64,000 nt of DNA from Sutcliffiella horikoshii (GCF_020524325.1 NZ_JAIVKY010000013.1:25148-89147), one strand, 5' to 3'. Positions 55,380 to 64,000 are shown, counted from the stretch's first letter. Translations and numbers: made by a program. Notes: generated by a model not told the origin, from the sequence alone.

Positions 55380-55527
55380 ACAGTCTTTGTACATAAAGTT
55401 GCCTTTATGCTTTAAACTGTTCCTGAGTCGGTTGTGATTGGCAACCGGGAGGCATCCGCCGATAGATCGATAAACCTCCTCCTCGTCAACTAAGCATTGT
55501 TTCGTCCGTCGCTTAGTTCAGGCGCTT
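55380..55527 (-). ncRNA. glmS ribozyme (GlcN6P-activated self-cleaving)
   Basis: On the minus strand the conserved core is present: GCGCCTGAACTAAGCG at the 5' end (cleavage expected before the G at 55525), TTAGTTGACGAGGAGGAGG, TTTATCGA, CGGCGGATGCCTCCCGGTTG and ATCACAACCG. It lies in the glmS leader, ~110-250 nt upstream of the start codon. The family cleaves the mRNA when glucosamine-6-phosphate is bound. Confidence 0.92.
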
Positions 55528-55789
55528 TGTGTATCTAGTTATTTGTTGTGTAGCTTTGATGCTCCTTTCCATTCTTGAATAGCAACAAATAATATCTTAC
55601 CTTCCATACCCCAATTCGTCAACAATTATGTGGATTATTTCCAATTACTGCAAAGCTGGGGGCATTTTGACTTATGAAGCTAGTGTGTTCGGTTAGTGAG
55701 TTAGCTCAGGTGTTGGATTAGACATTAGACGGAAAATGACAATTTTGGTGGCTAAATTGAGCAAATACACCGCTTTTTGATTGGTTAAA

Positions 55790-56012
55790 AAAGCATTCAG
55801 ACACTTTTACATACGGTTCGGACACTTCCGCAAGGTTTTTGGGGTGGGTTCGGACATTAATAGGAACTGTTCGGTCAAAAATTTATGATGTTTGGACATT
55901 TCAAAATTACGTTCGGACAATTATGTCCAAACTTCGGTCAAAATCGTAAAATATTTGGTCAACTTTGCCGAAACTTCGGTCAAAAACGGCAAAACTTCGG
56001 ACATTTACAAAT
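55790..56012. repeat. Degenerate ~21-bp tandem array, TTCGGTCAA family (second array)
   Basis: About ten units headed TTCGGACA, TTCGGTCAA, TTTGGACA or TTTGGTCAA at mostly 20-22 bp spacing, with tails such as AAAATCG. It is the same family as the array at 2205-2420. It occupies the glmM-glmS intergenic space and no reading frame is supported. Confidence 0.75.
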
Positions 56013-56116
56013 TCCAGTGCATGCATGCCCCAGCTTCAACCTCTCCCCACATCGATAGTATGAACTAAACGTTTACAAGTCAGCATCAATGCTAACCAAA
56101 ATTCCCACACCATATA

Positions 56117-56168
56117 AAAAAGATATGCATCCACCGCTTCATGAGTGCGGTATATGCATATCTTTCTC
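56117..56168 (-). terminator. Terminator after glmM
   Basis: AAAGATATGCAT pairs with ATGCATATCTTT around an internal stem-loop (CCACCGC...GTGCGGT); A and T runs flank it. Confidence 0.8.
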
Positions 56169-56182
56169 GTTCAATCCAACGT

Positions 56183-57529
56183 TTATTCCGTGCCCATTTC
56201 CGCGCGCACAACTGCTGCGATACGTTCTACGTACTCATCGCATTGCTCTTGAGTTGGTGCTTCGGCCATGACACGTACAAGTGGCTCTGTACCGGAAGGG
56301 CGCACAAGGATGCGGCCGTTGCCGTTCATTTCCGCTTCAACTTCTTCAATGACAGCTTTCACTTTCTCGTTCTCTGTTACACGGTGCTTGTCCGTTACTC
56401 TTATGTTCACAAGAAGCTGAGGAAACTTGGTCATTTCGCCAGCAAGCTCAGACAGGCTCTTTTTTGTTAACTTCATAATGTTCACAAGCTGAAGGCCTGT
56501 TAGCATGCCGTCTCCTGTTGTGTTGTAGTCAAGGAAGATGATGTGGCCGGATTGCTCTCCACCAAGAAGGTAGTTGCCGTTTTTCATCTCTTCTACTACA
56601 TAACGGTCACCTACTGCTGTTTGTTTAGTTTCTACATTGCTAGCTTCTAATGCTTTGTAGAAACCTAGGTTACTCATGACAGTGGATACTACTGTGTTAT
56701 GGCGAAGACGACCTTGTTCGCTTAAGTATTTTGCACAGATAAACATGATTTGGTCTCCGTCGACGATTTGTCCTTTTTCATCGACTGCAATGATGCGGTC
56801 TCCGTCGCCATCAAATGCAAGACCAATGTCTGCACCTTTTTCAAGCACTAATTGTGCAAGAGCCTCAGGGTGAGTAGAACCAACGCCGTCATTGATGTTT
56901 AATCCATTCGGAGAAGAACCCATCGTGGAGATGTCCGCCTCAAGATCTGCAAAAAGATGTGTTGCATGAGAAGATGTCGCACCATGTGCGCAATCCAAGG
57001 CAATATGAATGCCAGAGAAATCCTCGTCCACCGTTTGTTTTAGGAACTGAAGGTATTTTTGTCCACCTTCAAAATAGTCGTTCACTTGTCCAAGGTCAGC
57101 ACCGACCGGACGTGGTAGGCTATCTATCTCTTCGTCCATCAATGCTTCGATTTCCGCTTCCTGATCGTCAGACAGTTTGAATCCGTCTGGACCGAAAAAC
57201 TTGATTCCGTTGTCTGCAACCGGGTTATGAGAAGCAGAGATCATTACACCAGCTTGGGCACCCAATGCTTTTGTCAGGTAAGCCACACCAGGAGTCGAGA
57301 TCACACCTAAGCGCATGACTTCTGCACCAATGGAAAGTAATCCTGCCACTAGCGCTCCTTCAAGCATGTGTCCTGAAATACGCGTGTCACGCCCAATCAG
57401 CACTTTCGGACGAGTTTGGTCCTTTGTTAACACATATCCTCCCAAACGTCCCACTTTAAAAGCCAATTCAGGTGTTAATTCTGAGTTCGCTACACCGCGT
57501 ACTCCATCCGTACCAAAATATTTACCCAT
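56183..57529 (-). CDS. glmM: Phosphoglucosamine mutase
   Basis: 448 residues, the normal length. The start [15 protein letters not shown], the phosphoserine loop [16 protein letters not shown], the metal-binding loop [14 protein letters not shown] and the phosphate-binding loop [15 protein letters not shown] are all present. It converts glucosamine-6-phosphate to glucosamine-1-phosphate. It lies 20 bp after cdaR in the cdaA-cdaR-glmM operon; GlmM is known in several Firmicutes to interact with and restrain CdaA. Confidence 0.96.
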   Translation of the reverse strand: MGKYFGTDGVRGVANSELTPELAFKVGRLGGYVLTKDQTRPKVLIGRDTRISGHMLEGALVAGLLSIGAEVMRLGVISTPGVAYLTKALGAQAGVMISASHNPVADNGIKFFGPDGFKLSDDQEAEIEALMDEEIDSLPRPVGADLGQVNDYFEGGQKYLQFLKQTVDEDFSGIHIALDCAHGATSSHATHLFADLEADISTMGSSPNGLNINDGVGSTHPEALAQLVLEKGADIGLAFDGDGDRIIAVDEKGQIVDGDQIMFICAKYLSEQGRLRHNTVVSTVMSNLGFYKALEASNVETKQTAVGDRYVVEEMKNGNYLLGGEQSGHIIFLDYNTTGDGMLTGLQLVNIMKLTKKSLSELAGEMTKFPQLLVNIRVTDKHRVTENEKVKAVIEEVEAEMNGNGRILVRPSGTEPLVRVMAEAPTQEQCDEYVERIAAVVRAEMGTE

Positions 57530-57549
57530 TTCGTAAATCTCTCCTTTTA

Positions 57550-58800
57550 CTACTCATTAGTTTCTTCTATTAATCTAAACTTTACATTTCTTTTTGGCAG
57601 GTCCCACGAAACGTTTTGTGGACCGTTTATTTCAAGAGGGGCTTCATGGTCCCCAGCGGTCAAATCGGTTACGTTAATATACATTTCCATATCGGAACTT
57701 TTGACGCCATCTAGGATACTTGGTGCACCGAGTACGGTAAGATCCATTACGCCGGTTTCCGGTTCAATGAACTCTATTTCCAAACCTTCTGACAGTCCGA
57801 TTTGTTGTATAGGGACATTTGTAAACGTCTTTTGTTCTTCTTTTTCCACTTCCACGTTAATCTTCACCTTCTCCGGTACAACGCGTTTCACGCCATCCGG
57901 TACTGGTACATCAACTTCAATGGTTGTACTCTCTGTAATCTCCGTCAAATCCAACTCTATATTATCAATGAATTCCAACTTGTCAATGGCGCTCTTCGGA
58001 CCATAGACTGTTACTTCATTCGGTACTGCTTCTATCTTGGTAATACTCAGGTCTTCTTTTAATGACCCTTTGCGATTTATTTTCAACGGAACTGATTTAA
58101 AAGGACTGGTAATCGGAACATTCACATCTACCACCGGAGGGTCAATTTCCACATTTAACGTGTTTCCTTCTCTGTCGTAGACTGTCACACGCGACTGTTG
58201 CTCAATAGACTCATTGACGCCCTTAAGATCCACACGTGCTTTTACCAATGCGATACTTTCAATTAATTCACTAGATCCTGTTACTTTTACTATATTAGGC
58301 TTTACAATTGGTTGTTCTGCCTGATACCCTTCTTCCATTTGGCCTCTGTTAATAAAATCAACGTCCACTGGGAAATCCTCTGAGATCCTTTCATGGATGG
58401 TAACGGAAGCTACTGATGGTTCAATTCTCACTTCTAATCTGTCAGAAAGATTCCGAGACTCCAACGTTACTTCGTGAGTTCCGATACCTAAATTAGAAAG
58501 ATCTGCAATAATTTCGAAATCCTTCTGCAAGGCTGTCGGTTTTACAGATGCTGTCGGACCCTCAAGTGTAACCGTAACACTTTGTGGAACACCGGATACC
58601 ACCAGGTTCTCCCGGTCATAAAACGTTTCAACCGGAACATCCGTCACAGTTTGCACATCCGTAGACCCGGAAAAAGGAGAAGGGGGAGAGTCTGCCTGCT
58701 GAGTGGAACTATTCTCGATGCTGACTGACATGTATAGCATAAAGGCCAATAACAATGCGATAATTTTCATCACCCAACGGTTATTGATAAACTTATCCAT
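57550..58800 (-). CDS. cdaR: CdaA regulatory protein CdaR (YbbR domains)
   Basis: 416 residues. One N-terminal transmembrane segment ([20 protein letters not shown]) precedes about four extracytoplasmic YbbR repeats, each with a NRG/GxxP-type pattern ([40 protein letters not shown]). It modulates the diadenylate cyclase CdaA from outside the membrane. It overlaps the cdaA stop by 8 bp and precedes glmM by 20 bp. Confidence 0.93.
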   Translation of the reverse strand: MDKFINNRWVMKIIALLLAFMLYMSVSIENSSTQQADSPPSPFSGSTDVQTVTDVPVETFYDRENLVVSGVPQSVTVTLEGPTASVKPTALQKDFEIIADLSNLGIGTHEVTLESRNLSDRLEVRIEPSVASVTIHERISEDFPVDVDFINRGQMEEGYQAEQPIVKPNIVKVTGSSELIESIALVKARVDLKGVNESIEQQSRVTVYDREGNTLNVEIDPPVVDVNVPITSPFKSVPLKINRKGSLKEDLSITKIEAVPNEVTVYGPKSAIDKLEFIDNIELDLTEITESTTIEVDVPVPDGVKRVVPEKVKINVEVEKEEQKTFTNVPIQQIGLSEGLEIEFIEPETGVMDLTVLGAPSILDGVKSSDMEMYINVTDLTAGDHEAPLEINGPQNVSWDLPKRNVKFRLIEETNE

Positions 58801-59626
58801 CCTTCTGCCCCCTCCACTGCCAGCGATTCGATGTAGTGGTTTTCACACTTGTATCCAATTCCTTCTTTAATAGCTCGCTGAATAATTCAGGTTCAAGATC
58901 TCGGTGCAATTCACCGTTCTTCGTAACAGATATACTCCCAGTCTCCTCTGATACGATAATGGTGATACTATCCGTTACTTCACTTATTCCAAGGGCTGCT
59001 CTGTGCCTTGTACCCAGTTCCTTTGAAATAAAAGGGCTCTCAGACAATGGAAGGTAACAAGCTGCTGCAGATACTTGGCTCTTCTGCAAAATAACCGCTC
59101 CATCATGAAGTGGTGTATTTGGAATAAAAATATTAATTAAGAGCTCGGATGAAACTTTTGCATGCAACGGAATACCCGTCTCTATGTAATCACCCATCCC
59201 GGTCTCTCTTTCAATCGAAATCAACGCTCCAATACGACGCTTAGCCATGTATTGCACGGATTTAACGACTGCTTCAATCATTTTGGCATGCTCTTCCTCA
59301 TCATCTATACCGCTTCTTGAAAACAATTTCCCTCTACCCAATTGCTCCAAGGCGCGACGAAGCTCTGGCTGAAAAATAATGATAATCGCCAGGAATCCCC
59401 ATGTCAAAGCTTGGTCCATCAGCCATTGTAAGGTACTGAATCCTAAAAAGTTACTAAGAATTCTTACCACGACAATCACTGTTATTCCTTTTAATAACTG
59501 GACCGCCTTTGTCCCACGGATGACCATGATAAGCTTATAGATCACAAACCAAACGAGTAAAATATCTATGATATTTGCAAGATAACTTAAATATGGCATA
59601 TCCCCAAAAGGTATTTCAAAAGGCAT
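58793..59626 (-). CDS. cdaA: Diadenylate cyclase CdaA (c-di-AMP synthase)
   Basis: 277 residues. Three N-terminal transmembrane helices (about 12-75) precede the DAC domain with its two signatures: LHDGAVILQ (DGA) and GTRHRAALGISE (RHR). It makes c-di-AMP from two ATP. The ATG at 59626 is chosen on family length. It is separated from rsiW by a hairpin and a dispersed repeat, so it probably has its own promoter. Confidence 0.94.
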   Translation of the reverse strand: MPFEIPFGDMPYLSYLANIIDILLVWFVIYKLIMVIRGTKAVQLLKGITVIVVVRILSNFLGFSTLQWLMDQALTWGFLAIIIIFQPELRRALEQLGRGKLFSRSGIDDEEEHAKMIEAVVKSVQYMAKRRIGALISIERETGMGDYIETGIPLHAKVSSELLINIFIPNTPLHDGAVILQKSQVSAAACYLPLSESPFISKELGTRHRAALGISEVTDSITIIVSEETGSISVTKNGELHRDLEPELFSELLKKELDTSVKTTTSNRWQWRGQKDG

Positions 59627-59773
59627 CCTCACACTTCCTTTAACAGTACAAGATTTATGTATCAAGTACGAAAACCGTAACCATGTTATTATAGCATATT
59701 TTTAATAATCAGGTAGAAATGGCCTTTTAATTCATGTTTTGCAACATTATTATAATCTCCTTGAAATATAAAA

Positions 59774-59800
59774 AGATGCTTGAATTGTTTCAAGCATCTC
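59774..59800 (-). terminator. Terminator of the sigW-rsiW operon
   Basis: AGATGCTTGAA pairs with TTCAAGCATCT around a short loop, between rsiW and cdaA. Confidence 0.7.
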
Positions 59801-59817
59801 GTTTGGTTATTACTTTT

Positions 59818-59951
59818 AACAGCTGATCTCCGTTTCAGGCGCTTCGCTTTCCTGCGGGCGGTCCGGATGCCTCCTCGGGCATGCGCCCTGTGGGGTCTTC
59901 CCTGTCCCTTCCTCCCGCGGGAGTCTTCGCGCCTTCCACTGCGATCAACTA
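59818..59951. repeat. ~130-bp GC-rich dispersed repeat, copy 2
   Basis: Related to 4311-4433 in the opposite orientation: GATCTCCGTTTCAGGCGCTT, CGCTTTCCTGCGGGCGGTCC, TGTCCCTTCCTCCCGCGGGA and a terminal GATCAAC. It lies between rsiW and cdaA. The 63-aa frame across it is not a gene. Confidence 0.8.
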
Positions 59952-59960
59952 AGTTATTGC

Positions 59961-60575
59961 TTAGTCATTAAAGACGTTAATAGCTTTTTTGAAGCCGTCT
60001 TTCATGGTGTACCAGATCCATTCAAATGCCTGGTCGATTTCTTCAATTTCACCTGTTACTTGGCCGGCAGAAGCGAGGTAATTTTCGCCGTTGATGACTG
60101 TCACATTCCCTCTGACTTCACCTTCCACACGAATGTTTCCGTTCTTTACAACAACATCCCCATCCACCACCTTGCCTTCCGGGACAATGACGGTATTATC
60201 CTCTACTACTAGATTGGGCTGGTTGGTGAATGCAAACTTTTCTTCCTGCCAACCTCCAAATAAACTTCCGCTCATTAAAATAAAGAAAATGGCAGCTGCT
60301 ACAAGCATTGGGTGGGAACGCAGCCAGCGATTCCATCCAATGGTCTTCTTTTCTTTCGGTAAACTATTCATCACTCTTTGCGTGAAATCATTTGGTGCAG
60401 ATATATGAGAGGTGCTTTGCACAAGGGCAATCGCCTTCTCCAGCTCATGGAACTGCTGGTAGCATTCCTTGCAGTCGTGGAGATGTGCTTTTAGCTCTTT
60501 TTCTCGTTCTTTTTCTAGATCACCATCTAAATACTCATGCATATACTGGACGATATGTTCCGGACATTTATTCAT
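59961..60575 (-). CDS. rsiW: Anti-sigma-W factor
   Basis: 204 residues. The N-terminal zinc anti-sigma (ZAS) motif is HLHDCKECYQQF (H-x3-C-x2-C), followed by one transmembrane segment (about 88-108; HPMLVAAAIFFILMSGSLFG) and a short extracytoplasmic domain with a repeating polymer-forming pattern (VVDGDVVVKNGNIRVEGEVR). It holds SigW until regulated proteolysis by site-1/site-2 proteases. It follows sigW by 20 bp. Confidence 0.93.
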   Translation of the reverse strand: MNKCPEHIVQYMHEYLDGDLEKEREKELKAHLHDCKECYQQFHELEKAIALVQSTSHISAPNDFTQRVMNSLPKEKKTIGWNRWLRSHPMLVAAAIFFILMSGSLFGGWQEEKFAFTNQPNLVVEDNTVIVPEGKVVDGDVVVKNGNIRVEGEVRGNVTVINGENYLASAGQVTGEIEEIDQAFEWIWYTMKDGFKKAINVFND

Positions 60576-60595
60576 TGTTTATAACACCTCCAGAA

Positions 60596-61159
60596 TTAAA
60601 CATGGCGCAATTGCTGTCTCAGCGCTTCTCGCCCTCTATGGATTCTAGTCTTGACTGTTCCGACCGGAACTTCTAGAATCTCACTGATTTCTATTAATGA
60701 TAACTCGTCAATGTACTTTAAGACAATTACCGATCGGTATTTATCTGGAAGCTTCAGTATCTGGCGCTGGATTTCTCCTTGCAGCTCCATCGTTTCCACT
60801 TCCTCTTCAGGCAAGGCAATATCTGCTGCAACCTGAGAATACATCGTTAAACCTTCTGTACCTGCTACTTCTGCATCTAAATAATAGTCCGGCTTCTTTT
60901 TGCGTATGCGGTCAATCGTCAGGTTTGTTGCGATCCGATATAACCAGGTCGAAAATTTGCGATTCACATCGAAGCTGTTGATGTTAATATATGCACGTAT
61001 AAAAGCCTCTTGTGCAATGTCTTCTGCTTCATGCGAATTGCCGATCATTCGATAGACCAATTGATAGATCTTGTCTTTGAACAATTCCACAATTTCCGCA
61101 AATGCATCCTGATCGCCTTTTTTTATTTGTTTTATTCTTTTTCTGATTAGTTCTTCCAT
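60596..61159 (-). CDS. sigW: ECF sigma factor SigW
   Basis: 187 residues, exactly the B. subtilis length. Region 2: HEAEDIAQEAFIRAYININS, RKFSTWLYRIATNLTIDRIR. Region 4: LSLIEISEILEVPVGTVKTR. It controls the response to membrane-active antimicrobials and envelope stress. A consensus SigW promoter sits upstream. It is transcribed with rsiW. Confidence 0.95.
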   Translation of the reverse strand: MEELIRKRIKQIKKGDQDAFAEIVELFKDKIYQLVYRMIGNSHEAEDIAQEAFIRAYININSFDVNRKFSTWLYRIATNLTIDRIRKKKPDYYLDAEVAGTEGLTMYSQVAADIALPEEEVETMELQGEIQRQILKLPDKYRSVIVLKYIDELSLIEISEILEVPVGTVKTRIHRGREALRQQLRHV

Positions 61160-61191
61160 TCCGTTCCCCCGTTGTCTGGCGGTCGACTAGT

Positions 61192-61220
61192 AATACGTGC
61201 TATCGCCGTAAAAGGTTTCA
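61192..61220 (-). promoter_or_regulatory. Autoregulatory SigW promoter
   Basis: On the minus strand TGAAAC (61220-61215), a 17-bp spacer and CGTATT (61197-61192) match the SigW consensus TGAAAC-N16/17-CGTA upstream of sigW. Confidence 0.85.
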
Positions 61221-61340
61221 TTTTTCTTTATAAAATATATTCTAACAAATATTTACTGAAATTGGTTTGAAAAAGGATAAAAGAGGGTAAAAACTACTAA
61301 TTAGTTTTTTTGAAGCCTAATGAATAAGGGGTGTTGTATA

Positions 61341-61523
61341 GTGGCCGTCCATGCTACCGTCCATTTACAAGAAGCAATTGAGAGAAAAAGAGAAGAAATG
61401 ATTCGACTTTCCTCAACTAACCATCTTCAATCTAAGGAAGTAATTGATGCGAGCACCTCGCTTGATTCATTGATAAATCAGTACCTATACTTACAAATCA
61501 AACGAAAACCAGCAACTTCTTAA
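61341..61523 (+). CDS. Spo0E-family aspartyl-phosphate phosphatase
   Basis: About 60 residues with the Spo0E pattern: LQEAIERKREEMIRLSS, a short loop, then SKEVIDASTSLDSLINQYL (the S-x-x-LD signature). Spo0E-like proteins dephosphorylate Spo0A~P and delay sporulation. The GTG at 61341 is preferred, ~8 nt behind AAGGGGTG; an ATG at 61320 is in frame but has no site. A terminator follows. Which member of the family it is cannot be told. Confidence 0.8.
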   Translation: MAVHATVHLQEAIERKREEMIRLSSTNHLQSKEVIDASTSLDSLINQYLYLQIKRKPATS

Positions 61524-61544
61524 TTAGTTGCTGGTGTTTTTTTG
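61508..61544 (+). terminator. Terminator after the Spo0E-like gene
   Basis: ACCAGCAACT pairs with AGTTGCTGGT, followed by GTTTTTTTG. Confidence 0.9.
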
Positions 61545-61560
61545 TAATAGGAAATTGTTA

Positions 61561-61688
61561 GCTGGTGATTGGAGCAAAAGGCGTAGACTCCTGCGGGGGA
61601 GAAGCGACAATGTTGAGACCCCTGAAGCGTTGTGAGAAGGCTCAAGGTCCCCCCGCGGAAAGCGAACACATTTGCGGAAATCGACAGC
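61561..61688. repeat. ~128-bp GC-rich dispersed repeat, copy 3
   Basis: Related to 4311-4433 in the same orientation but more diverged: GGCGTAGACTCCTGCGGGGG, GAGACCCCTGAAGCG, GAAGGCTCAAGG, CCGCGGAAAGCGAA, ending GGAAATCGACAGC. It lies between the Spo0E-like gene and arginase. Confidence 0.75.
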
Positions 61689-61709
61689 GGAGTTTAGCAG
61701 ATTCTATGA

Positions 61710-62612
61710 TTATAAAAGTTTTTCCCCAAACAAAGATCCCATCAACGCGACAGCAACCGTGGCTGTTTTGTTACGCTCGTCTAAAATTGGGTTCACTTCC
61801 ACAAATTCAGCTGAAGTTAAGATATTTGCTTCCTCAAGCATTTCCATTGCTAAATGGCTTTCGCGATAAGAGATACCCCCAAGTACCGGTGTTCCCACTC
61901 CTGGTGCATCATGAGGGTCTAGTCCATCAAGGTCCAAGGATAAATGAACTCCATCTGTATGGCGCTCCCTCAAGTAAGCAATTGCCTCCTCCATCACGGC
62001 AGCCATACCCATACGATCAATCTCATGCATCGTAAATACTTTAATTCCTTTTTCCTTGATTAGTACTTTCTCGCCTTCATCCAGTGATCTTGCACCAATG
62101 ATAACAATATTCTCAGGCTTAATTTTAGCATGGTCTCCGCCAATGGACGTTAAAGTAGAATCACCAAGACCTAAGCTCACTGCAAGCGGCATGCCATGAA
62201 TATTACCTGATGGGGATGTTTCACCCGTATTCAGATCTCCATGCGCGTCATACCAAATGACCCCCATGTTGGAATAGTGCTTCGCAAGGCCAGCAATGGT
62301 TCCGATCGCAATACTATGATCTCCACCGAAAACAAGAGGAAACCTGCCATTTGTAAGTACTTCATCAACTTTGGAAGCCAGGTTCTCACTCGCTTCCGCA
62401 ACCGCTTTCAAATTTTTAAGATTACTTTCACTATTCGCCGTTCTTTCTCTACTGCCAATTTCAATATCTCCCAAATCTTCTATCGTCTGTGTTAAATTTT
62501 CTAAACGTTCTACTACTCCTGCATATCTAATCGCACTAGGACCCATATCCACTCCGCGACGTGTCTGCCCCAAGTCCATTGGTACTCCAATAATGCTGAT
62601 ATCTTTCTTCAT
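61710..62612 (-). CDS. rocF: Arginase
   Basis: 300 residues, as for Bacillus RocF. The binuclear Mn2+ motifs are GGDHSIAIGT, WYDAHGDLN and SLDLDGLDPHDAPGVGTP; the end carries VEVNPILDERNKTA. It hydrolyses arginine to ornithine and urea. The gene stands alone here, without rocD/rocE neighbours. GGGGGA precedes the ATG. No AhrC or RocR site was identified with confidence. Confidence 0.95.
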   Translation of the reverse strand: MKKDISIIGVPMDLGQTRRGVDMGPSAIRYAGVVERLENLTQTIEDLGDIEIGSRERTANSESNLKNLKAVAEASENLASKVDEVLTNGRFPLVFGGDHSIAIGTIAGLAKHYSNMGVIWYDAHGDLNTGETSPSGNIHGMPLAVSLGLGDSTLTSIGGDHAKIKPENIVIIGARSLDEGEKVLIKEKGIKVFTMHEIDRMGMAAVMEEAIAYLRERHTDGVHLSLDLDGLDPHDAPGVGTPVLGGISYRESHLAMEMLEEANILTSAEFVEVNPILDERNKTATVAVALMGSLFGEKLL

Positions 62613-62810
62613 GAATCGTGTCCCCCTTTATGTAATCTACTTCTATTGTATAGGGAAACTATAAGATGACTCAACTCGACATAGTTTTGAATATATATGC
62701 AGTTTGGAATAGTCGGATTATTACTATTAATAATGTGGATAGAACCTGTAAACTGTCTTGCAGAGTTAGGTAATCTAAAACTGAGACTGAGAATAAGCGG
62801 CCATTTTTAC

Positions 62811-62862
62811 ATTTCGCCCGATAAGTTGTGATTTTCGCCCGTAAAATTTTATTTTCGCCCGA
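62811..62862. repeat. ~21-bp tandem array, TTTCGCCCG family
   Basis: TTCGCCCG occurs at 62813, 62834 and 62854, 20-21 bp apart, with AT-rich spacers (AAGTTGTGATT, AAAATTTTATT). It lies upstream of arginase, between it and the tRNA cluster. Confidence 0.65.
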
Positions 62863-62951
62863 TTCACTTTTGTGGCCCTCTTAGACTTACGTTACAAGAG
62901 AAACCTTTTCGTGCTTCCTTTTACTAAAGCCCCTTCTAAAAGAGCATACAA

Positions 62952-62982
62952 AAAAGCCATAAACCCAAAGGTCTATGACTTA
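62952..62982 (-). terminator. Probable terminator of the rRNA/tRNA operon
   Basis: On the minus strand AAGTCATAGACC pairs imperfectly with GGTTTATGGCTT, followed by TTTTG, 20 bp past tRNA-Ala. Confidence 0.6.
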
Positions 62983-62997
62983 TACTTTATTAGAAAG

Positions 62998-63070
62998 TGG
63001 AGCCTAGCGGGATCGAACCGCTGACCTCCTGCGTGCAAAGCAGGCGCTCTCCCAGCTGAGCTAAGGCCCC
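62998..63070 (-). tRNA. tRNA-Ala (anticodon TGC)
   Basis: Cloverleaf on the minus strand: acceptor GGGGCCT/AGGCTCC, anticodon loop TTTGCAC within CCTGC...GCAGG, T-loop GGTTCGATCC. CCA is not encoded. Confidence 0.93.
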
Positions 63071-63104
63071 TTATGTAGTTATAATAAAGCTTTTGTATAA
63101 GTTA

Positions 63105-63177
63105 TGTGCCATGAAGGACTCGAACCTTCGACCCTCTGATTAAAAGTCAGATGCTCTACCGACTGAGCTAATGGCAC
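63105..63177 (-). tRNA. tRNA-Lys (anticodon TTT)
   Basis: Acceptor GTGCCAT/ATGGCAC, anticodon loop CTTTTAA between CTGA and TCAG, T-loop GGTTCGAGTCC. CCA is not encoded. Confidence 0.93.
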
Positions 63178-63179
63178 GT

Positions 63180-63254
63180 TGGCTGGGCTAGCTGGATTCG
63201 AACCAACGCATGTCGCAGTCAAAGTGCGATGCCTTACCGCTTGGCTATAGCCCA
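63180..63254 (-). tRNA. tRNA-Gln (anticodon TTG)
   Basis: Acceptor TGGGCTA/TAGCCCA, anticodon loop CTTTGAC between CGCA and TGCG, T-loop GGTTCGAATCC; CCA is encoded. It is the only tRNA-Gln in this window and the substrate for the GlnRS at 16515-18224. Confidence 0.93.
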
Positions 63255-63389
63255 TTAATTATAGTTCTTTCTCTATGTACCACATACCCAAACTTCGGTA
63301 ATAACTAACTTCACTTATTATCTCTGATTTCAGGAAGTTTATACATTTCTTCAAACAAAAACTCCGGAATTTTCATTTCGAAGTTAAAA

Positions 63390-63473
63390 TGGTGGAGGGG
63401 GGCAGATTCGAACTGCCGAACCCGAAGGAGCGGATTTACAGTCCGCCGCGTTTAGCCACTTCGCTACCCCTCC
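63390..63473 (-). tRNA. tRNA-Tyr (anticodon GTA)
   Basis: Acceptor GGAGGGG/CCCCTCC, anticodon loop CTGTAAA within CGGA...TCCG, a long variable arm (GCTCCTTCGGGTTC) as expected of bacterial tRNA-Tyr, and encoded CCA. Confidence 0.93.
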
Positions 63474-63481
63474 AAGGGATA

Positions 63482-63557
63482 TGGTGGAGGATGACGGGAT
63501 CGAACCGCCGACCCTCTGCTTGTAAGGCAGATGCTCTCCCAGCTGAGCTAATCCTCC
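63482..63557 (-). tRNA. tRNA-Val (anticodon TAC)
   Basis: Acceptor GGAGGAT/ATCCTCC, anticodon loop CTTACAA between TCTGC and GCAGA, T-loop GGTTCGATCC, encoded CCA. Confidence 0.93.
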
Positions 63558-63634
63558 AATGTAATATTAATTTCTAAGGACAGTTATTTGCTGACGCAAA
63601 AAACTTAGTTATTTTCACTGTCGTGAAAAAACTT

Positions 63635-63709
63635 TGGTGACCCGTACGGGATTCGAACCCGTGTTACCGCCGTGAAAGGGCGGTGTCTTAACCGCTTGAC
63701 CAACGGGCC
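63635..63709 (-). tRNA. tRNA-Glu (anticodon TTC)
   Basis: Acceptor GGCCCGT/ACGGGTC, anticodon loop CTTTCAC between CCGCC and GGCGG, T-loop GGTTCGAATCC, encoded CCA. Confidence 0.93.
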
Positions 63710-63723
63710 AATTTTTTTGTATA

Positions 63724-63797
63724 AGCTTCCAACCGGGCTCGAACCGGTGACCTCTTCCTTACCATGGAAGTGCTCTACCTAACTGAGCTATGGAAGC
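63724..63797 (-). tRNA. tRNA-Thr (anticodon GGT)
   Basis: Acceptor GCTTCCA/TGGAAGC, anticodon loop ATGGTAA between CTTCC and GGAAG, T-loop GGTTCGAGCC. CCA is not encoded. Confidence 0.92.
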
Positions 63798-63798
63798 A

Positions 63799-63873
63799 TG
63801 GCTCCACCAGTAGGATTCGAACCTACGACCCTTCGGTTAACAGCCGAATGCTCTACCGCTGAGCTATGGTGGA
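63799..63873 (-). tRNA. tRNA-Asn (anticodon GTT)
   Basis: Acceptor TCCACCA/TGGTGGA, anticodon loop CTGTTAA between TTCGG and CCGAA, T-loop GGTTCGAATCC, encoded CCA. It is the first tRNA after the 5S gene. Confidence 0.93.
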
Positions 63874-63882
63874 ACAATACTA

Positions 63883-64000
63883 GCCTGGCAACGTCCTACT
63901 CTCACAGGGGGAGATCCCCCAACTACCATCGGCGCTGAAGAGCTTAACTTCCGTGTTCGGTATGGGAACGGGTGTGACCTCTTCGCCATCATTACCAGAC
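63883..64000 (-). rRNA. rrf: 5S ribosomal RNA, complete or nearly so
   Basis: On the minus strand the sequence starts GTCTGGTAATGATGGCGAAG, contains CCCGTTCCCATACCGAACAC and GGAAGTTAAGCTCTTCAGCG, and ends GAGAGTAGGACGTTGCCAGGC, pairing with the 5' end. Its ~118 nt is the normal Bacillus length; the 5' end coincides with the window edge. 23S and 16S genes presumably lie beyond. The tRNA cluster Asn-Thr-Glu-Val-Tyr-Gln-Lys-Ala follows in the same operon. Confidence 0.95.

Noticed and set aside
63389..63577. 62-aa frame across tRNA genes
   Set aside because: It lies entirely over tRNA-Tyr and tRNA-Val, a common false gene call.

Overview
The window reads as a chromosomal segment of a Bacillaceae bacterium (Bacillus or a close relative; I cannot name the species). 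The signs are the sigW-rsiW-cdaA-cdaR-glmM-glmS gene order with a glmS ribozyme, a B. subtilis-like rRNA/tRNA cluster, Spo0E-like and CotF-like sporulation genes, MerR/Mta and BrnQ genes, frequent TTG/GTG starts behind strong AGGAGG sites, and many intrinsic terminators.

Layout. 1-4.2 kb: HAAS-type membrane proteins, a MerR regulator with an SRPBCC partner, and a SigX-like ECF sigma/anti-sigma pair. 4.3-16.3 kb: a 123-bp dispersed repeat, a RodA-like SEDS protein, two convergent CNNM/CorC-type transport proteins (one behind a yybP-ykoY Mn2+ riboswitch), an Mta-like regulator, a secreted glycosidase with a cre site, a CotF-like coat protein, a redoxin, a dehalogenase and DUF2935/YdeI-type genes. 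16.5-26.2 kb: glutaminyl-tRNA synthetase (uncommon in Bacillaceae), a NERD protein, katG, a GNAT enzyme, and a divergent gntR/brnQ pair sharing operator copies.

26,280-53,447 is a 27-kb, AT-rich Tn7-like transposon inserted 23-24 bp downstream of the glmS stop codon, in the loop of what was a shared glmS/brnQ terminator. A 5-bp duplication (CGGTT on the + strand) flanks it. The glmS-proximal end has four tandem 20-bp TnsB-type sites and the far end has three or four spaced ones. The core operon runs on the minus strand as tnsA-tnsB-tnsC-tnsD, with tnsC split by a frameshift. The far end carries a second full-length TnsD/TniQ gene and a decayed tnsA relic, so the island has probably hosted more than one Tn7-like element. 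Cargo includes a 1097-aa SIR2-STAND NTPase (Avs-like antiviral candidate), a secreted protein with a small membrane partner, a broken tyrosine recombinase, an ECF sigma/anti-sigma pair next to a secreted amidase, an SMI1/KNR4 protein, a quinone-reductase-like MDR enzyme, an Arr-type rifamycin ADP-ribosyltransferase, a VOC protein, an HNH nuclease interrupted by UGA, a HEPN protein and a SEC-C-like protein.

53.5-64 kb: the cell-wall/c-di-AMP block in minus orientation (glmS with ribozyme, glmM, cdaR, cdaA, rsiW, sigW), a Spo0E-like phosphatase, arginase, eight tRNA genes and a 5S rRNA. Several intergenic regions hold arrays of degenerate units with a striking 20-22 bp period (TTCGGTCAA, TTGGTTGATA and TTTCGCCCG families); these are the least explained structures outside the transposon.
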